Positions 7,067 through 15,873 of a stretch of DNA of 64,000 nt are shown here, in pieces. The stretch spans positions 1-64,000 of the forward strand of contig JAJCXO010000058.1 in assembly GCA_029263395.1 (NCBI GenBank), written 5' to 3'. Below the pieces are notes generated by a model. It had not been told where the DNA came from. It was given only the letters and a program-made list of their open reading frames with translations, and did no database searches. The DNA is from Acidobacteriota bacterium (GTDB taxonomy: Bacteria > Acidobacteriota > Thermoanaerobaculia > Multivoradales > J023). Position 1 is the first letter of the stretch, and every line of letters starts with the position of its first letter. A program made the position numbers and the translations under genes.

Positions 7067-9667
7067 ACCCCCGAGCAGTGGCAGCAGGCTGAAGAGATCC
7101 TGACCGACGTTCTGGAGCTTCCCGTCGACGAGCGCCAGGCGGCTCTCGCTCACGCCTGCCAAGGCGATGAGGGACTGCGTCGTGAGCTCGAGTCCTTGCT
7201 CGCCGCTTCCGATCCAGCAAAGAGTTTCATCGAAACGCCGGTTTTCTCATTGCGTTCGGAAGGGTTGCAAGAGATCCGTGAAGGCCAGAAGATCGGCTCG
7301 TACCGGATCGAACATCTTCTCGGGCGCGGCGGCATGGGCAGCGTCTTCCTCGCCACCCGTATCGACGAATTCGAAAAGCGTGTTGCGCTCAAGATCCTGA
7401 AGCCTGGGCTGAACACCGAGGCGATTGTCCAACGCTTCCGCCACGAACGCCAGATTCACGCCCACCTCGACCATCCCAACATCGCCAAGCTCCTCGACGG
7501 CGGCAGTACCGAAGAAGGTCTACCTTACTTCGTCATGGAGTTCGTCGAAGGCGAGCCGATTCATCACTACTGCGATCGACAACGGTTGACGATCCGCCAG
7601 CGCCTCGCCCTGTTCCGCAAGGTCTGTTCGGCCGTTCATTTGGCGCACCAGAACCTGATCGTGCACCGTGATCTCAAACCCGCCAACATCTTGGTCGGCG
7701 CCGACGGTGAACCCAAGCTCTTGGACTTCGGGATCGCCAAACCCCTCGATCCCGAAGATGCCTCGACCCTGCTGACCGCCACCGGCGCCCAGCCCATGAC
7801 CCTCGCTTACGCCAGCCCCGAACAGGTGGACGGCGAGGCCATCACTACCGCCAGCGATATCTACACGCTCGGTGTCATGCTCTACGAGTTACTCTCCGGA
7901 CGGCGGCCGTATCGCATCCCGACCAGCAAATGGTTGGATCTGGCACACGCGATCCGCGAAGAGCAGCCTGAGAAGCCGAGCACTGCGATTAGCCGGCGCC
8001 CAACAACTCCACGCTCGTCAACACAGCGCTCGTCAACACAGCGCTCGTCAACAACAAGCCAACAACCGACCGGAACAGCAACAGCTTCGCCAAGTGGCTC
8101 GAGCGATCTCGCGCCTGAACCAGCGTCGACGGACCGGACATGGGCACGTGACCCATCGACCCGCGATACGTCGCCGAGTGAGGCAGCGCTGACCACCGAA
8201 GAGCTGAGTTACCGGCGCTCCACCGACCCACGTGGCCTCAGACGGCGATTGAGCGGCGACCTCGACAGCATCGTCTTGATGGCTTTGCGCAAAGAGATGT
8301 CGCGCCGCTACCCCACCGTCGAACAGTTCTCTCGAGACATTGATCGTTTCCTCACCGGATTGCCGGTGGTGGCCCGCCCAGCAACCCTGGCCTACCAAGC
8401 GGGAAAGTTCGTTCGACGACACACCCTGGAATCTGTTCTGGTTGCTTCCTTGCTGATCACCATCATCGCCTTCGGAGTCACGGCGTTGAACATCAGAAAC
8501 CGCGCCGTACTCGAGCGTGAACGTGCTGAGGATGTCACCAGCTTTCTCGTCAACCTGTTCGAAGGCTCAAATCCCGACTCAGCCAAAGGCGAAGACGTCA
8601 CAGCGCTGGAGATTCTCGATCGTGGACGCCTACAAATCGAGACCTATCGGGAGAACGAACCGCGCCTCTATGCCATGTTGGCAGCCACTATGGGTCACGT
8701 GTATTACAACCTCGGACTGTTCGAGAAGGCTAGGCCGATGCTGGAAGAGGCGCTGCCGGGTCTGCAACGACACATCGGCAAAAAGGATGACCCGCAACTC
8801 GCGATCGTAGTCAACGACTTGGCGGCCGTCGTCTGGGCGCAAGGGGACTCTCAACGAGCCGAGACCCTGTTTCGACAGGCGCTCGAAATGAAGGTTCGAC
8901 TCTACGGTAACGTAGATCCAGCAATTGTCACCAACCTCAACAACCTGGCGGTCGCAACCAAACAACGTGGTGACCTGGAAGCCGCAGAGCAGCTTTATCG
9001 CCGCGGCCTGGGAATCCGCCTGCGTCAGGATCCTCCAGACCCCTCGGCCCTGGCCTACAGCCTGTCCAGCCTCGGAACGTTACTCCTCGATAAAGAAGCC
9101 AACGCACAAGCGTTGTCTCACTTCAATCGGGCCTTGGAGATCAGGCGCCAACTGTACGGTGATGAGCACACCAGTGTGGCGTTGGTACTCAACAACCTCG
9201 GGCTGGTTCACCAGGCGCTCGGGGCCACCACCGAGGCTGAGGCAACATTCCGTGAAGCGCTCAGAATCCGCCGCAAACTCCTCGGTGACGCCCACGCGGA
9301 TGTGGCTATTACCGAAACCAACCTCGCCTCGGTTTTGGTGGCACAAGCTCGATCACGAGAAGCCAACAATTTGGCGACCCGAGCTTTGGCCAACCTTCGG
9401 CAGTCGAAGCCTGGCCATTGGCGAGTCGCCCATGCTGAAAGTGTCCTCGGCAGTAGTCTTGTGCTGCTCGAAGACTTTGCTCGAGCCGAGTCACTTTTGA
9501 CCGCTAGCTATCCGATCCGAGAGACGCCTCACAACGATTGTTCCAAGTACAACCGAGACGCCTTACTCCGGCTCGAGTCACTCTACGAGGCTTGGGGAAA
9601 ACCGGAAGCAGCGCTCAGCTATCGAGCATCGCTCGACGCATGCTCGACACGCCGACAGCCGGCTTGA
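7055..9667 (+). CDS. Transmembrane Ser/Thr protein kinase with TPR sensor region
   Basis: About 870 residues. An N-terminal helical segment (TPEQWQQAEEIL, then LRRELESLLAA) is followed by a Hanks-type kinase domain from about residue 80: GRGGMGSVFLA (P-loop), VALKILK (ATP Lys), VHRDLKPANIL, LLDFGIAKPL, TLAYASPEQVDG. A Ser/Thr/Gln-rich linker of about 100 residues, containing three 15-bp repeats (8012-8056), separates the last kinase helices (DLDSIVLMALRKEMSRRYP). A membrane helix (SVLVASLLITIIAFGVTAL) comes next, then at least six TPRs of about 42 residues (for example VVNDLAAVVWAQGDSQRAE and LVLNNLGLVHQALGATTEA). Such kinases are common in Acidobacteriota and phosphorylate partners in response to what the TPRs bind. 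The start is GTG 7055 or, better placed, CTG 7064. The 3' end overlaps a convergent gene by 53 bp. Confidence 0.93.
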   Translation: MKALTPEQWQQAEEILTDVLELPVDERQAALAHACQGDEGLRRELESLLAASDPAKSFIETPVFSLRSEGLQEIREGQKIGSYRIEHLLGRGGMGSVFLATRIDEFEKRVALKILKPGLNTEAIVQRFRHERQIHAHLDHPNIAKLLDGGSTEEGLPYFVMEFVEGEPIHHYCDRQRLTIRQRLALFRKVCSAVHLAHQNLIVHRDLKPANILVGADGEPKLLDFGIAKPLDPEDASTLLTATGAQPMTLAYASPEQVDGEAITTASDIYTLGVMLYELLSGRRPYRIPTSKWLDLAHAIREEQPEKPSTAISRRPTTPRSSTQRSSTQRSSTTSQQPTGTATASPSGSSDLAPEPASTDRTWARDPSTRDTSPSEAALTTEELSYRRSTDPRGLRRRLSGDLDSIVLMALRKEMSRRYPTVEQFSRDIDRFLTGLPVVARPATLAYQAGKFVRRHTLESVLVASLLITIIAFGVTALNIRNRAVLERERAEDVTSFLVNLFEGSNPDSAKGEDVTALEILDRGRLQIETYRENEPRLYAMLAATMGHVYYNLGLFEKARPMLEEALPGLQRHIGKKDDPQLAIVVNDLAAVVWAQGDSQRAETLFRQALEMKVRLYGNVDPAIVTNLNNLAVATKQRGDLEAAEQLYRRGLGIRLRQDPPDPSALAYSLSSLGTLLLDKEANAQALSHFNRALEIRRQLYGDEHTSVALVLNNLGLVHQALGATTEAEATFREALRIRRKLLGDAHADVAITETNLASVLVAQARSREANNLATRALANLRQSKPGHWRVAHAESVLGSSLVLLEDFARAESLLTASYPIRETPHNDCSKYNRDALLRLESLYEAWGKPEAALSYRASLDACSTRRQPA
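8012..8056 (+). repeat. Three 15-bp units in the kinase linker
   Basis: Units of CGCTCGTCAACACAG at 8012, 8027 and 8042 encode RSSTQ-type repeats in the disordered linker of the TPR kinase. Frame is preserved. Confidence 0.85.
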
Positions 9668-10103
9668 GCCCGCCGCCTTTTTGGCCGAGCCAGCGCTCCG
9701 CAAGTCCGTTGGGATCAATCTCGATCTCCTGAGCCACCACTCCATCAGCGGTGAAGCCGTTGGGATCGATCTCAATCTCCTGAGCTACCACTCCATCAGC
9801 GGTGAAGCCGTTGGGATCGATCTCGATCTCCTGAGCTACCGCTCCATCTGCGGTAACACCGTTGGGATCGATCTCAATCTCCTGAGCTACCACTCCATCA
9901 GCGGTGACACCATTGGGATCGATCTCGATCTCCTGAGCCACCACTCCATCAGCGGTGACGCCGTTGGGATCGATTTCGATCTCCTGAGCCACAACTCCAC
10001 TTACCAGGACATCTGGAACCACGTCCAGGGCAGACGTTTCAGATACGTTGACCAAAACCGACAGCACCAAGGCGATCCATACTTCAATCATTCGATTGGA
10101 CAC
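9615..10103 (-). CDS. Secreted protein built of six 17-residue repeats
   Basis: 162 residues, family not recognised. The N-terminus is a signal peptide (MIEVWIALVLSVLVNVSETSA). Residues about 35-137 are six near-identical 17-residue repeats of the form VVAQEIEIDPNGVTADG, acidic and with an Asp-Pro-Asn-Gly turn. A non-repeat tail (ERWLGQKGGGLKPAVG) follows. The GTG start at 10103 has an excellent ribosome site (AAGGAGG, about 7 nt upstream), the main evidence for a real gene rather than an open repeat. It is read against the TPR kinase and overlaps its 3' end by 53 bp. The Asp-rich repeats could bind Ca2+ or form a structural fibre, but this is speculation. The opposite strand is also open across the repeats because the period (51 bp) is divisible by three. 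Confidence 0.75.
   Translation of the reverse strand: MSNRMIEVWIALVLSVLVNVSETSALDVVPDVLVSGVVAQEIEIDPNGVTADGVVAQEIEIDPNGVTADGVVAQEIEIDPNGVTADGAVAQEIEIDPNGFTADGVVAQEIEIDPNGFTADGVVAQEIEIDPNGLAERWLGQKGGGLKPAVGVSSMRRAMLDS
9710..10015. repeat. Six tandem 51-bp units
   Basis: The word TTGGGATC recurs with an exact 51-bp period (T before GGGATC at 9710, 9761, 9812, 9863, 9914 and 9965). Units differ by a few substitutions (for example GAAGCC versus GACACC). They encode the 17-residue repeats of the minus-strand secreted protein. Confidence 0.95.
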
Positions 10104-10844
10104 AGCTCATCCTCCTTCCGGGCATTCGGGACCCGGATCGAGCGTTAAATAAGGGTCGACGCACTCGGGTCGTCAGGTCCGAGATGCCAGAGCCAGGACA
10201 GCCGGCTCGGCCGCGCGACATGCCAGCGAAGCAAAGAATCGCCGGCTTGCGAGTAGTTAACCGGGGATCATTCGAGATTGGCTGGGCGGTAGCCTGAATC
10301 TCTCTGATCCGTTGATGTAGTCCCTTTTAACGGCGCTTGCCGCATTACACACTAGAGTCCTGTAGATAGAGCCTTCGAGATCTCCCCGTTCTCTATTTAT
10401 GAGTTTATAACATATCAAGTGTATGTCAACCCAACATGACTGATAGCGAAATTACAGTCGGCGTAAGGAGACCTGATACGGCCCTCTAAACAGTCCACAA
10501 CTTGCCCGGTCACCGAGCGCTCCCCATCTAGGACCCTGATCAGTTAAATAAGCTAGAGGCAACGAACCTGTCAGCCAGCCCGAGACATAGCCAAAAAATG
10601 ATAAGCTCCAAGAGCATAATCGCTCGACTAATCTCGCCGATCTAGCATGTACGCGACTGAGCCACACACGATAGACTCAGAGAGTTCCCACCCAAGTCGA
10701 CAGGTAGCAGCAGGTAACGGGCACGCTGACCGAAGCGCTATTGAGGGCAACAACCAGGTCACGAGCCCACCGACAGGCGATAGGTAGGCAATAGACAGAG
10801 GCAGTGGACACGTCGGCAGTCAACACGTCGCGAGAGGAATAGAT
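10104..10844. other. Long intergenic region with an AT-rich core
   Basis: About 740 bp between the repeat-protein gene (leftward) and the Omp85 gene (rightward), so both promoters should be here. Segment 10385-10435 is markedly AT-rich for this genome (for example TTATGAGTTTATAACATATC). At 10253-10295 there is partial similarity to the 3' end of the unknown gene at 5616, possibly a decayed copy. No gene or RNA was recognised. Confidence 0.6.
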
Positions 10845-12503
10845 TTGAAGAGCCCTTGGCTGTTCATCCCTTACATCTTCGCCCTCTTCCTCATGGTCTC
10901 GGGATCGTCCCAGGCCGAGGACGTTTCCCACCGCAGCGCCTTCTCCCGCTCTCCCACCGAGGGTCCGATCCCTCCCGATGACTATCTGATCCGCAACGGT
11001 GCAGTGATCGGCGATATCTACGTCCGTACGCACAACATCTTCGATCCCGAGCAAGACGGCCAAGATCGACTGCTCTACAACCTGGCCAACCGCCTGCACA
11101 AAACCACCGGCCAGCGGGTGATCGAACGGAAGCTGCTGTTCGAGGAGGGTGATCCCTACGACCCTCGACTATTGCGCGAGACGGCACGTTACCTCCGCAC
11201 TCAAGGTTATCTTTACGAAGCTGACGTCAGACCGATCCGCTATCGGGGTAACCGGATCGATATTCTGGTCGAAACCCGAGATGTTTGGACCCTGAGTCTT
11301 GGAGCCGGGCTAGCGCGCAGCGGCGGTGCCAACACCTTCCAGTTCAACGTCGAGGAGTCTAATTTCCTCGGCACTGGACGTCAGCTGGACCTCAAGTACT
11401 CCGACGATCCTGATCGTAGCTCACGACGGTTCCGGTTCGTCGACACCGCACTCTTCGGCAGCCGCACCGAGCTCCGATTGTGGTACTCGAGTAATAGTGA
11501 CGGCCACCGCCAGGTGTTCGATCTAACCAAACCGTTTTACGCCCTCGACACACGCTGGGGAGCCGCCACAAAACTGGTGTCTGAAGATCGCCAAGACAAG
11601 CTCTACAGCCAAGGCGAAGTGATCGAACATTTCCAGCACGAACGGACGATGGTCGAAATCAGTGGCGGTTTATCCCGCGGGCTGATCGGCGGGCGCGCTA
11701 GCCGCTGGTTCGTCGGCTACACCTTTCAAGAAGATCGGTTTCGCGTCAATCCGCAGACCTCGGACGACTTCGAGTTACCCATTGCTCGCACCCTTTCCTA
11801 CCCTTGGATCGGCTTTGAAACCGTTGAAGACGATTACCTCGAAACTCAGAATCTGGATCGCCTTGCACGCACTGAAGACCTCAACCTTGGTACCGAGTTT
11901 CGTGGACGGCTGGGTTGGTCTCCCTCAGCCTTGGGTGGCGACAAGGATCAGGCCATCTTCTCGCTGAGGCTGCACTCTGGTTGGGCTTCAGAGGAGCATC
12001 AGACGCTGCTTTTCACCGGTCGCGCAGATGGGCGTTGGGGGTCGGACGGCTACGAAAACGTCACCCTCGGTGGCGAGTTGCGATACTTCCTGAACACCTT
12101 TGGCCGCCACCGGCTGCAAATTGCATTACGGGTTGACGCAGCCTGGAATCTCGACCCTGAACGCCAGCTGCTGCTGGGCGGCGACAACGGTCTGCGCGGC
12201 TATCCACGCCGCTTTCAGGACGGTGACCGGAGATTTCTCCTCAGTTTGGAGCACCGCTTCTATACCAACTGGGAGCTGTTCAATCTCGTCAATGCCGGTG
12301 CTGCCGTGTTTATGGATGCCGGACGCGCCTGGTACGACGACGTCGGCGGCGGCCATGGAGTCCTGAAGGATATCGGCCTCGGCCTGAGGTTGAGTTCCAG
12401 CCGCTCCGCCAAAGGTACGATGGTCCACCTCGACGTCGCTTATCCCCTAGACGGCGACACCGACAAGATCCAGTGGTTGGTCACGACCCGCGAGACGTTC
12501 TGA
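10845..12503 (+). CDS. Omp85/BamA-family outer-membrane protein with a single POTRA domain
   Basis: 552 residues. A signal peptide (LFIPYIFALFLMVSGSSQA) is followed by one POTRA-like domain at about residues 52-150 (GDIYVRTHNIFDPEQDG, RVIERKLLFEEGDPYD, LRTQGYLYEADV). The rest is a beta-barrel: alternating strands, LGGDNGLRGYPRRF (resembling the conserved RGxR/RGY loop of the bacterial surface antigen domain), and a terminal Phe as expected for BAM substrates. BamA itself has five POTRAs, so this is a smaller relative, perhaps a dedicated exporter or membrane-assembly protein. The start is TTG at 10845 with GAGAGGAAT upstream. It is a single gene after a long intergenic region; its substrate is unknown. 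Confidence 0.85.
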   Translation: MKSPWLFIPYIFALFLMVSGSSQAEDVSHRSAFSRSPTEGPIPPDDYLIRNGAVIGDIYVRTHNIFDPEQDGQDRLLYNLANRLHKTTGQRVIERKLLFEEGDPYDPRLLRETARYLRTQGYLYEADVRPIRYRGNRIDILVETRDVWTLSLGAGLARSGGANTFQFNVEESNFLGTGRQLDLKYSDDPDRSSRRFRFVDTALFGSRTELRLWYSSNSDGHRQVFDLTKPFYALDTRWGAATKLVSEDRQDKLYSQGEVIEHFQHERTMVEISGGLSRGLIGGRASRWFVGYTFQEDRFRVNPQTSDDFELPIARTLSYPWIGFETVEDDYLETQNLDRLARTEDLNLGTEFRGRLGWSPSALGGDKDQAIFSLRLHSGWASEEHQTLLFTGRADGRWGSDGYENVTLGGELRYFLNTFGRHRLQIALRVDAAWNLDPERQLLLGGDNGLRGYPRRFQDGDRRFLLSLEHRFYTNWELFNLVNAGAAVFMDAGRAWYDDVGGGHGVLKDIGLGLRLSSSRSAKGTMVHLDVAYPLDGDTDKIQWLVTTRETF

Positions 12504-12639
12504 TCACTACCAGATGAGTTCTCGACTGAGCAGCCAGTCCCGTCCGTCTATCGATTCGGAAACGCCATCGGTTCACAAAAGTCCAGGGGGAAACAGAGGT
12601 AGTCGATAAGCGCTCAGAACAGCATATAGTAGAGACCGT

Positions 12640-13764
12640 ATGAGCCTACGATCGACTGCAGCCACTCCGGCAAGCTCGCCCCCCTTGCGCGTCTTGCTGG
12701 TAGAAGACGATGAATTCGACTTTGCGGTCTTCAACCGCGCCTTTCACAAGAGTGACATCCCTTGTGAGGTGGTCAGGTGTCGTCGCGGCGAGGAGGTCAT
12801 CGCCGGTCTCCGCGATGCAGACCTCTACATCGACTTATTGGTTGCCGACCATCAGTTGCCAGGAATTCCCGGCTTTGATCTCTGCGTGAAGCTGCTCGAA
12901 GAGAGCCCTCCGTTCGCTATTGTGCTGTTGACCGGCGGAGGCTCGGAGCAGATGGCGATTCGTGCCTTGCGAGCCGGCATCCATGAGTACATCGTCAAAG
13001 ACTCGTCCCACGAGTACCTGGAACTGTTACCCCTCGTTCTACCTCGCGTTGCTCGCCGTCAGCGAGATCGCCGGGCTAGGACCCAGCGCGCTCGCCGCTC
13101 CACTATCAAACTCGAGCTGCAATCTGTGGACCGAGCCGGCATTGATCAGCTACAGCTCGAAGACTGCGCGGCTCTAGCACTGCAACGCGGCGGCGAGGTC
13201 TGGCTCGATACCCACGAGGCTCGGCAGCCGATGCTCCACTTCACGGTGCCTCTCGCCGCGTCAGAGGTCGACATCTGGACACCCTATGGCGGTCCGATGA
13301 GCCTCGAAGGAGAATCTGCAGCTCCATGCAGCGACGCCGAAGGAACAGACGGCACCGCCGACACCGACGACCCATCCTCGGTCTTTCGACGGTCGCCGCA
13401 CGTCCTGGTGGTCCACCCCAATCCAGTGGTCAGCTTCGTCGTGCATCAAGCCCTCAATCGCCTGGCATATCGCTACGTCACGGTCATCAACGGCGACAAA
13501 GCGCTCGAGGCTCTGGAGCTCGAGCCCTTTGACATTGTCCTCGTCGCCGCTCGCTTACCGGGCCTCGACGGCGACGCCGTGGCACGACAAATCCGCCACA
13601 GCACGGATCCAGCCGTACAGTCACTACCGATCATCGCACTCGCTGCCGATGAAGGCGATATCGAGGCTTGCCGTGAGGCTGGGATCAACGACTTTGTCCC
13701 GCGCAAAATCAATTTCGCAACCTTGCGCGCCGCCATCGAACGAGTATTCAATAGCGTTGGCTAG
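12640..13764 (+). CDS. Response regulator with two receiver domains, the second lacking phosphorylation residues
   Basis: 374 residues. Receiver 1 (about 16-140) is complete: acidic pair in LLVEDDEFDF, phospho-acceptor Asp in LLVADHQLPGIPG, Thr in VLLTGGG, Lys in YIVKDSS. A central segment of about 100 residues (LELQSVDRAGIDQLQLEDCA) follows; it resembles part of an ATPase/HPt-like fold but is not identified. Receiver 2 (about 255-370) keeps the fold and Lys (VPRKIN) but has HPN where the acidic pair belongs and VAARLPGLDGD where the acceptor Asp belongs, so it should not be phosphorylated. No output domain is present, so it probably acts by protein contact. The ATG at 12640 stands alone, convergent with the lytic transglycosylase gene; the cognate kinase may be the hybrid sensor at 19334, but nothing proves it. 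Confidence 0.88.
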   Translation: MSLRSTAATPASSPPLRVLLVEDDEFDFAVFNRAFHKSDIPCEVVRCRRGEEVIAGLRDADLYIDLLVADHQLPGIPGFDLCVKLLEESPPFAIVLLTGGGSEQMAIRALRAGIHEYIVKDSSHEYLELLPLVLPRVARRQRDRRARTQRARRSTIKLELQSVDRAGIDQLQLEDCAALALQRGGEVWLDTHEARQPMLHFTVPLAASEVDIWTPYGGPMSLEGESAAPCSDAEGTDGTADTDDPSSVFRRSPHVLVVHPNPVVSFVVHQALNRLAYRYVTVINGDKALEALELEPFDIVLVAARLPGLDGDAVARQIRHSTDPAVQSLPIIALAADEGDIEACREAGINDFVPRKINFATLRAAIERVFNSVG

Positions 13765-13802
13765 TCCCGGCAACACTCAAGGTCGCGCGAGCTAAGCCGC
13801 CG

Positions 13803-15782
13803 CTAACTCACATACACCAACAGGCGCTGGCCGGGGCGAATCAACGACCGAGAGCCCAAGCCATTGGCGGTGAGGACATCCTGCACCGGCACACCGAAGC
13901 GACGTGCAATCCTGGCAACCGAATCGCCGCGACGGACCTGATAACGCTCAGTGCGAGTTGCTCGCGGCGGATGAATCACCAGTTTCTGGCCGACTTGCAC
14001 CGTGCTGCGTCGGAGCTCGTTCCAAGCCATGATGTCGCGATAGCGGACCGAGAAAATGTCAGCGATTGCACGCAAGTTGTTACCACGCTGCACCGTGTAA
14101 ACGACCCGCGGACGGGAGCCTGCACTGGGATGAATGACGAGCTTTTGGCCAACCCGAAGTTGATAGGGTCGGCGCAATCCGTTCCACGACGCCACATCGG
14201 TGTAACGAACTCCAAACCGCTCCCCGATCTCGCTGAGCGTGTCCCCGGAGCGAACCCTGTACTCCACATTGTCCGTGGGACGGGAGCCACTACCACGAGT
14301 GCTCTCAGGAGCCATTTCTGCCCGGCGCGATGGTGACGAGGTCTCGGCAGGCTGACGCCCAGGACTCGATGATCTGCTGCCGGGAGTCACCAGCGAAGCC
14401 AACCGCTCTCCCCCACCTTTGGGCACATAGAGTGGAAAGTTGCGCACTGGGGTGGCGGTGGCGGTCGACGCCATGTCGGTGTTGGCGGTCCGCAGCTCAG
14501 CGACACTGACACCGGCGTGCTGAGCGATACGCGACAAGCTGGTGACGGCGGGAATCGTCACGACATCGTATTGTCCACGAACCTCCTTCATCGACGGCAA
14601 ATCAAAGCCGAACCGCCGAGTGTCGGCACTGATTACCGCTGCCGCCATAATGCGTGGGACATACTCCCGAGTCTCACGGGCCAGGCAGCCTCGAATCTCC
14701 CAGAAGCTGCGTTTCTCGAATGGGTCATCGAGCTTGCGCAGGCAACGCTGAATGCGCGACTCGCCGGCATTGTAAGAGGCAGTGGCCAGCAAAAAAGACC
14801 GTGAGCCAAAAATGCCAATGAGGTCGAGCAGATACTCAGAGGCCGCCTCGGTCGCCATCTGCACGTCATAAAAGTCGTTGACCTGGCGAAGACCATAACG
14901 TCGGCCGGTGGAAGGAATGAACTGCCACAGGCCACGGGCGTTGGCGTGACTCTTGGCCCGCGGATTGAAACCGCTCTCAACCAATGCCATGAAGGCTAGC
15001 TCGATCGGAATATTGCGCGATGTGAACACCGCCTCGATCGTCGGCATGTACTTGTGCATACGACCATAGGAGCGTTCAAAAAACTCTCGCTGGTTGCCGC
15101 GATAGAAGTCGACGTAACGCTGCACCTCGTCGACAAAGGTCTCGAAATAGATGTCTTTGGGGGTGGGCGCATCAAAGGCCCGCAGAATCCGACGGACTTC
15201 ACGTTCGATGAGCTCCCGTTCCTCGAGCTCTGCTGCCGGACGGGATTCGAGCTCGAGGATCTCGGCGACCGCTTCGAGATTGTGGTGTCGTAGTTCGTCG
15301 GCAAGCGCCCCCTGCAGCAGCGTCAACCCTTGTTCCTGCAACGCTTCCGGTAAGTCCGCCTGCAACAGCATGATCCGCGCACCGTTCAGGCTGCGACGAG
15401 CTGCCTCATGATCCTCTTGGTCATAATGTCGTAAGCCTTCCGCTGCCCCGTCGAGAGCCTGCTCCAAGGCAACTCGGGTAGAGATGGCCCCTTCAGGGCC
15501 TTCCAGAGGCTCCCCTACCAATCCCAACTCGGGCCCCGCGACGCGGGCTGGTACCAGCTGATCTCGAGGCTCGACGGCGGCCAGCTCCGACTCCAACGCA
15601 TCCGAATCTGACGATGTCGACCGCGTTGGGGGCGCCGGCAAACTGAAGTTCGCGGGTGCATCTGGATCGATAGGTACTGACCGCACCGCCGGATCGACGC
15701 CGGCTGAAGAGCAGGCCGCCAACCATCCGACCAGGCCAGCCATCAGCAGCATTCGAAGAGTTCTTCTCGTGTTGAAGTACAT
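13803..15782 (-). CDS. mltD: MltD-like membrane-bound lytic transglycosylase with three LysM domains
   Basis: About 659 residues. A lipoprotein signal (MLLMAGLVGWLAAC, lipobox LAAC) is followed by a Glu-rich helical region. The SLT catalytic domain (about 240-400) has the catalytic Glu in FMALVESGFNPRAKS, the motif GLWQFIPSTGRRYGLR, and TASYNAGESRIQRCL. Three LysM repeats end the protein (YRVRSGDTLSEIGERFGV, YTVQRGNNLRAIADIFSV and YQVRRGDSVARIARRFGV), each binding glycan. It would cleave peptidoglycan into anhydromuropeptides from the outer-membrane inner face. The ATG at 15782 has AAGGGG 9 nt upstream; a longer frame to 15872 adds an unlikely extension. Downstream of the DegV fusion gene by about 90 bp on the same strand. 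Confidence 0.9.
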   Translation of the reverse strand: MYFNTRRTLRMLLMAGLVGWLAACSSAGVDPAVRSVPIDPDAPANFSLPAPPTRSTSSDSDALESELAAVEPRDQLVPARVAGPELGLVGEPLEGPEGAISTRVALEQALDGAAEGLRHYDQEDHEAARRSLNGARIMLLQADLPEALQEQGLTLLQGALADELRHHNLEAVAEILELESRPAAELEERELIEREVRRILRAFDAPTPKDIYFETFVDEVQRYVDFYRGNQREFFERSYGRMHKYMPTIEAVFTSRNIPIELAFMALVESGFNPRAKSHANARGLWQFIPSTGRRYGLRQVNDFYDVQMATEAASEYLLDLIGIFGSRSFLLATASYNAGESRIQRCLRKLDDPFEKRSFWEIRGCLARETREYVPRIMAAAVISADTRRFGFDLPSMKEVRGQYDVVTIPAVTSLSRIAQHAGVSVAELRTANTDMASTATATPVRNFPLYVPKGGGERLASLVTPGSRSSSPGRQPAETSSPSRRAEMAPESTRGSGSRPTDNVEYRVRSGDTLSEIGERFGVRYTDVASWNGLRRPYQLRVGQKLVIHPSAGSRPRVVYTVQRGNNLRAIADIFSVRYRDIMAWNELRRSTVQVGQKLVIHPPRATRTERYQVRRGDSVARIARRFGVPVQDVLTANGLGSRSLIRPGQRLLVYVS

Positions 15783-15873
15783 CGTCTCAAACCCCTTGAT
15801 CACCCCTGCGCATCTTCTGGCGCTCGGGCTCACTGACTGAATACGCACGAACTCCCGAAGAGTTGAGTGCAAA

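Noticed and set aside
9681-10148. Plus-strand frame over the 51-bp repeats
   Set aside because: The minus strand has the signal peptide and strong ribosome site; the plus frame lacks both.
10452-10667. 71-codon minus-strand frame in the long intergenic region
   Set aside because: No ribosome site, no domain, composition unlike neighbouring genes.
10677-11099. Minus-strand frame opposite the Omp85 start
   Set aside because: It is antisense to the signal peptide and POTRA of a well-supported gene.
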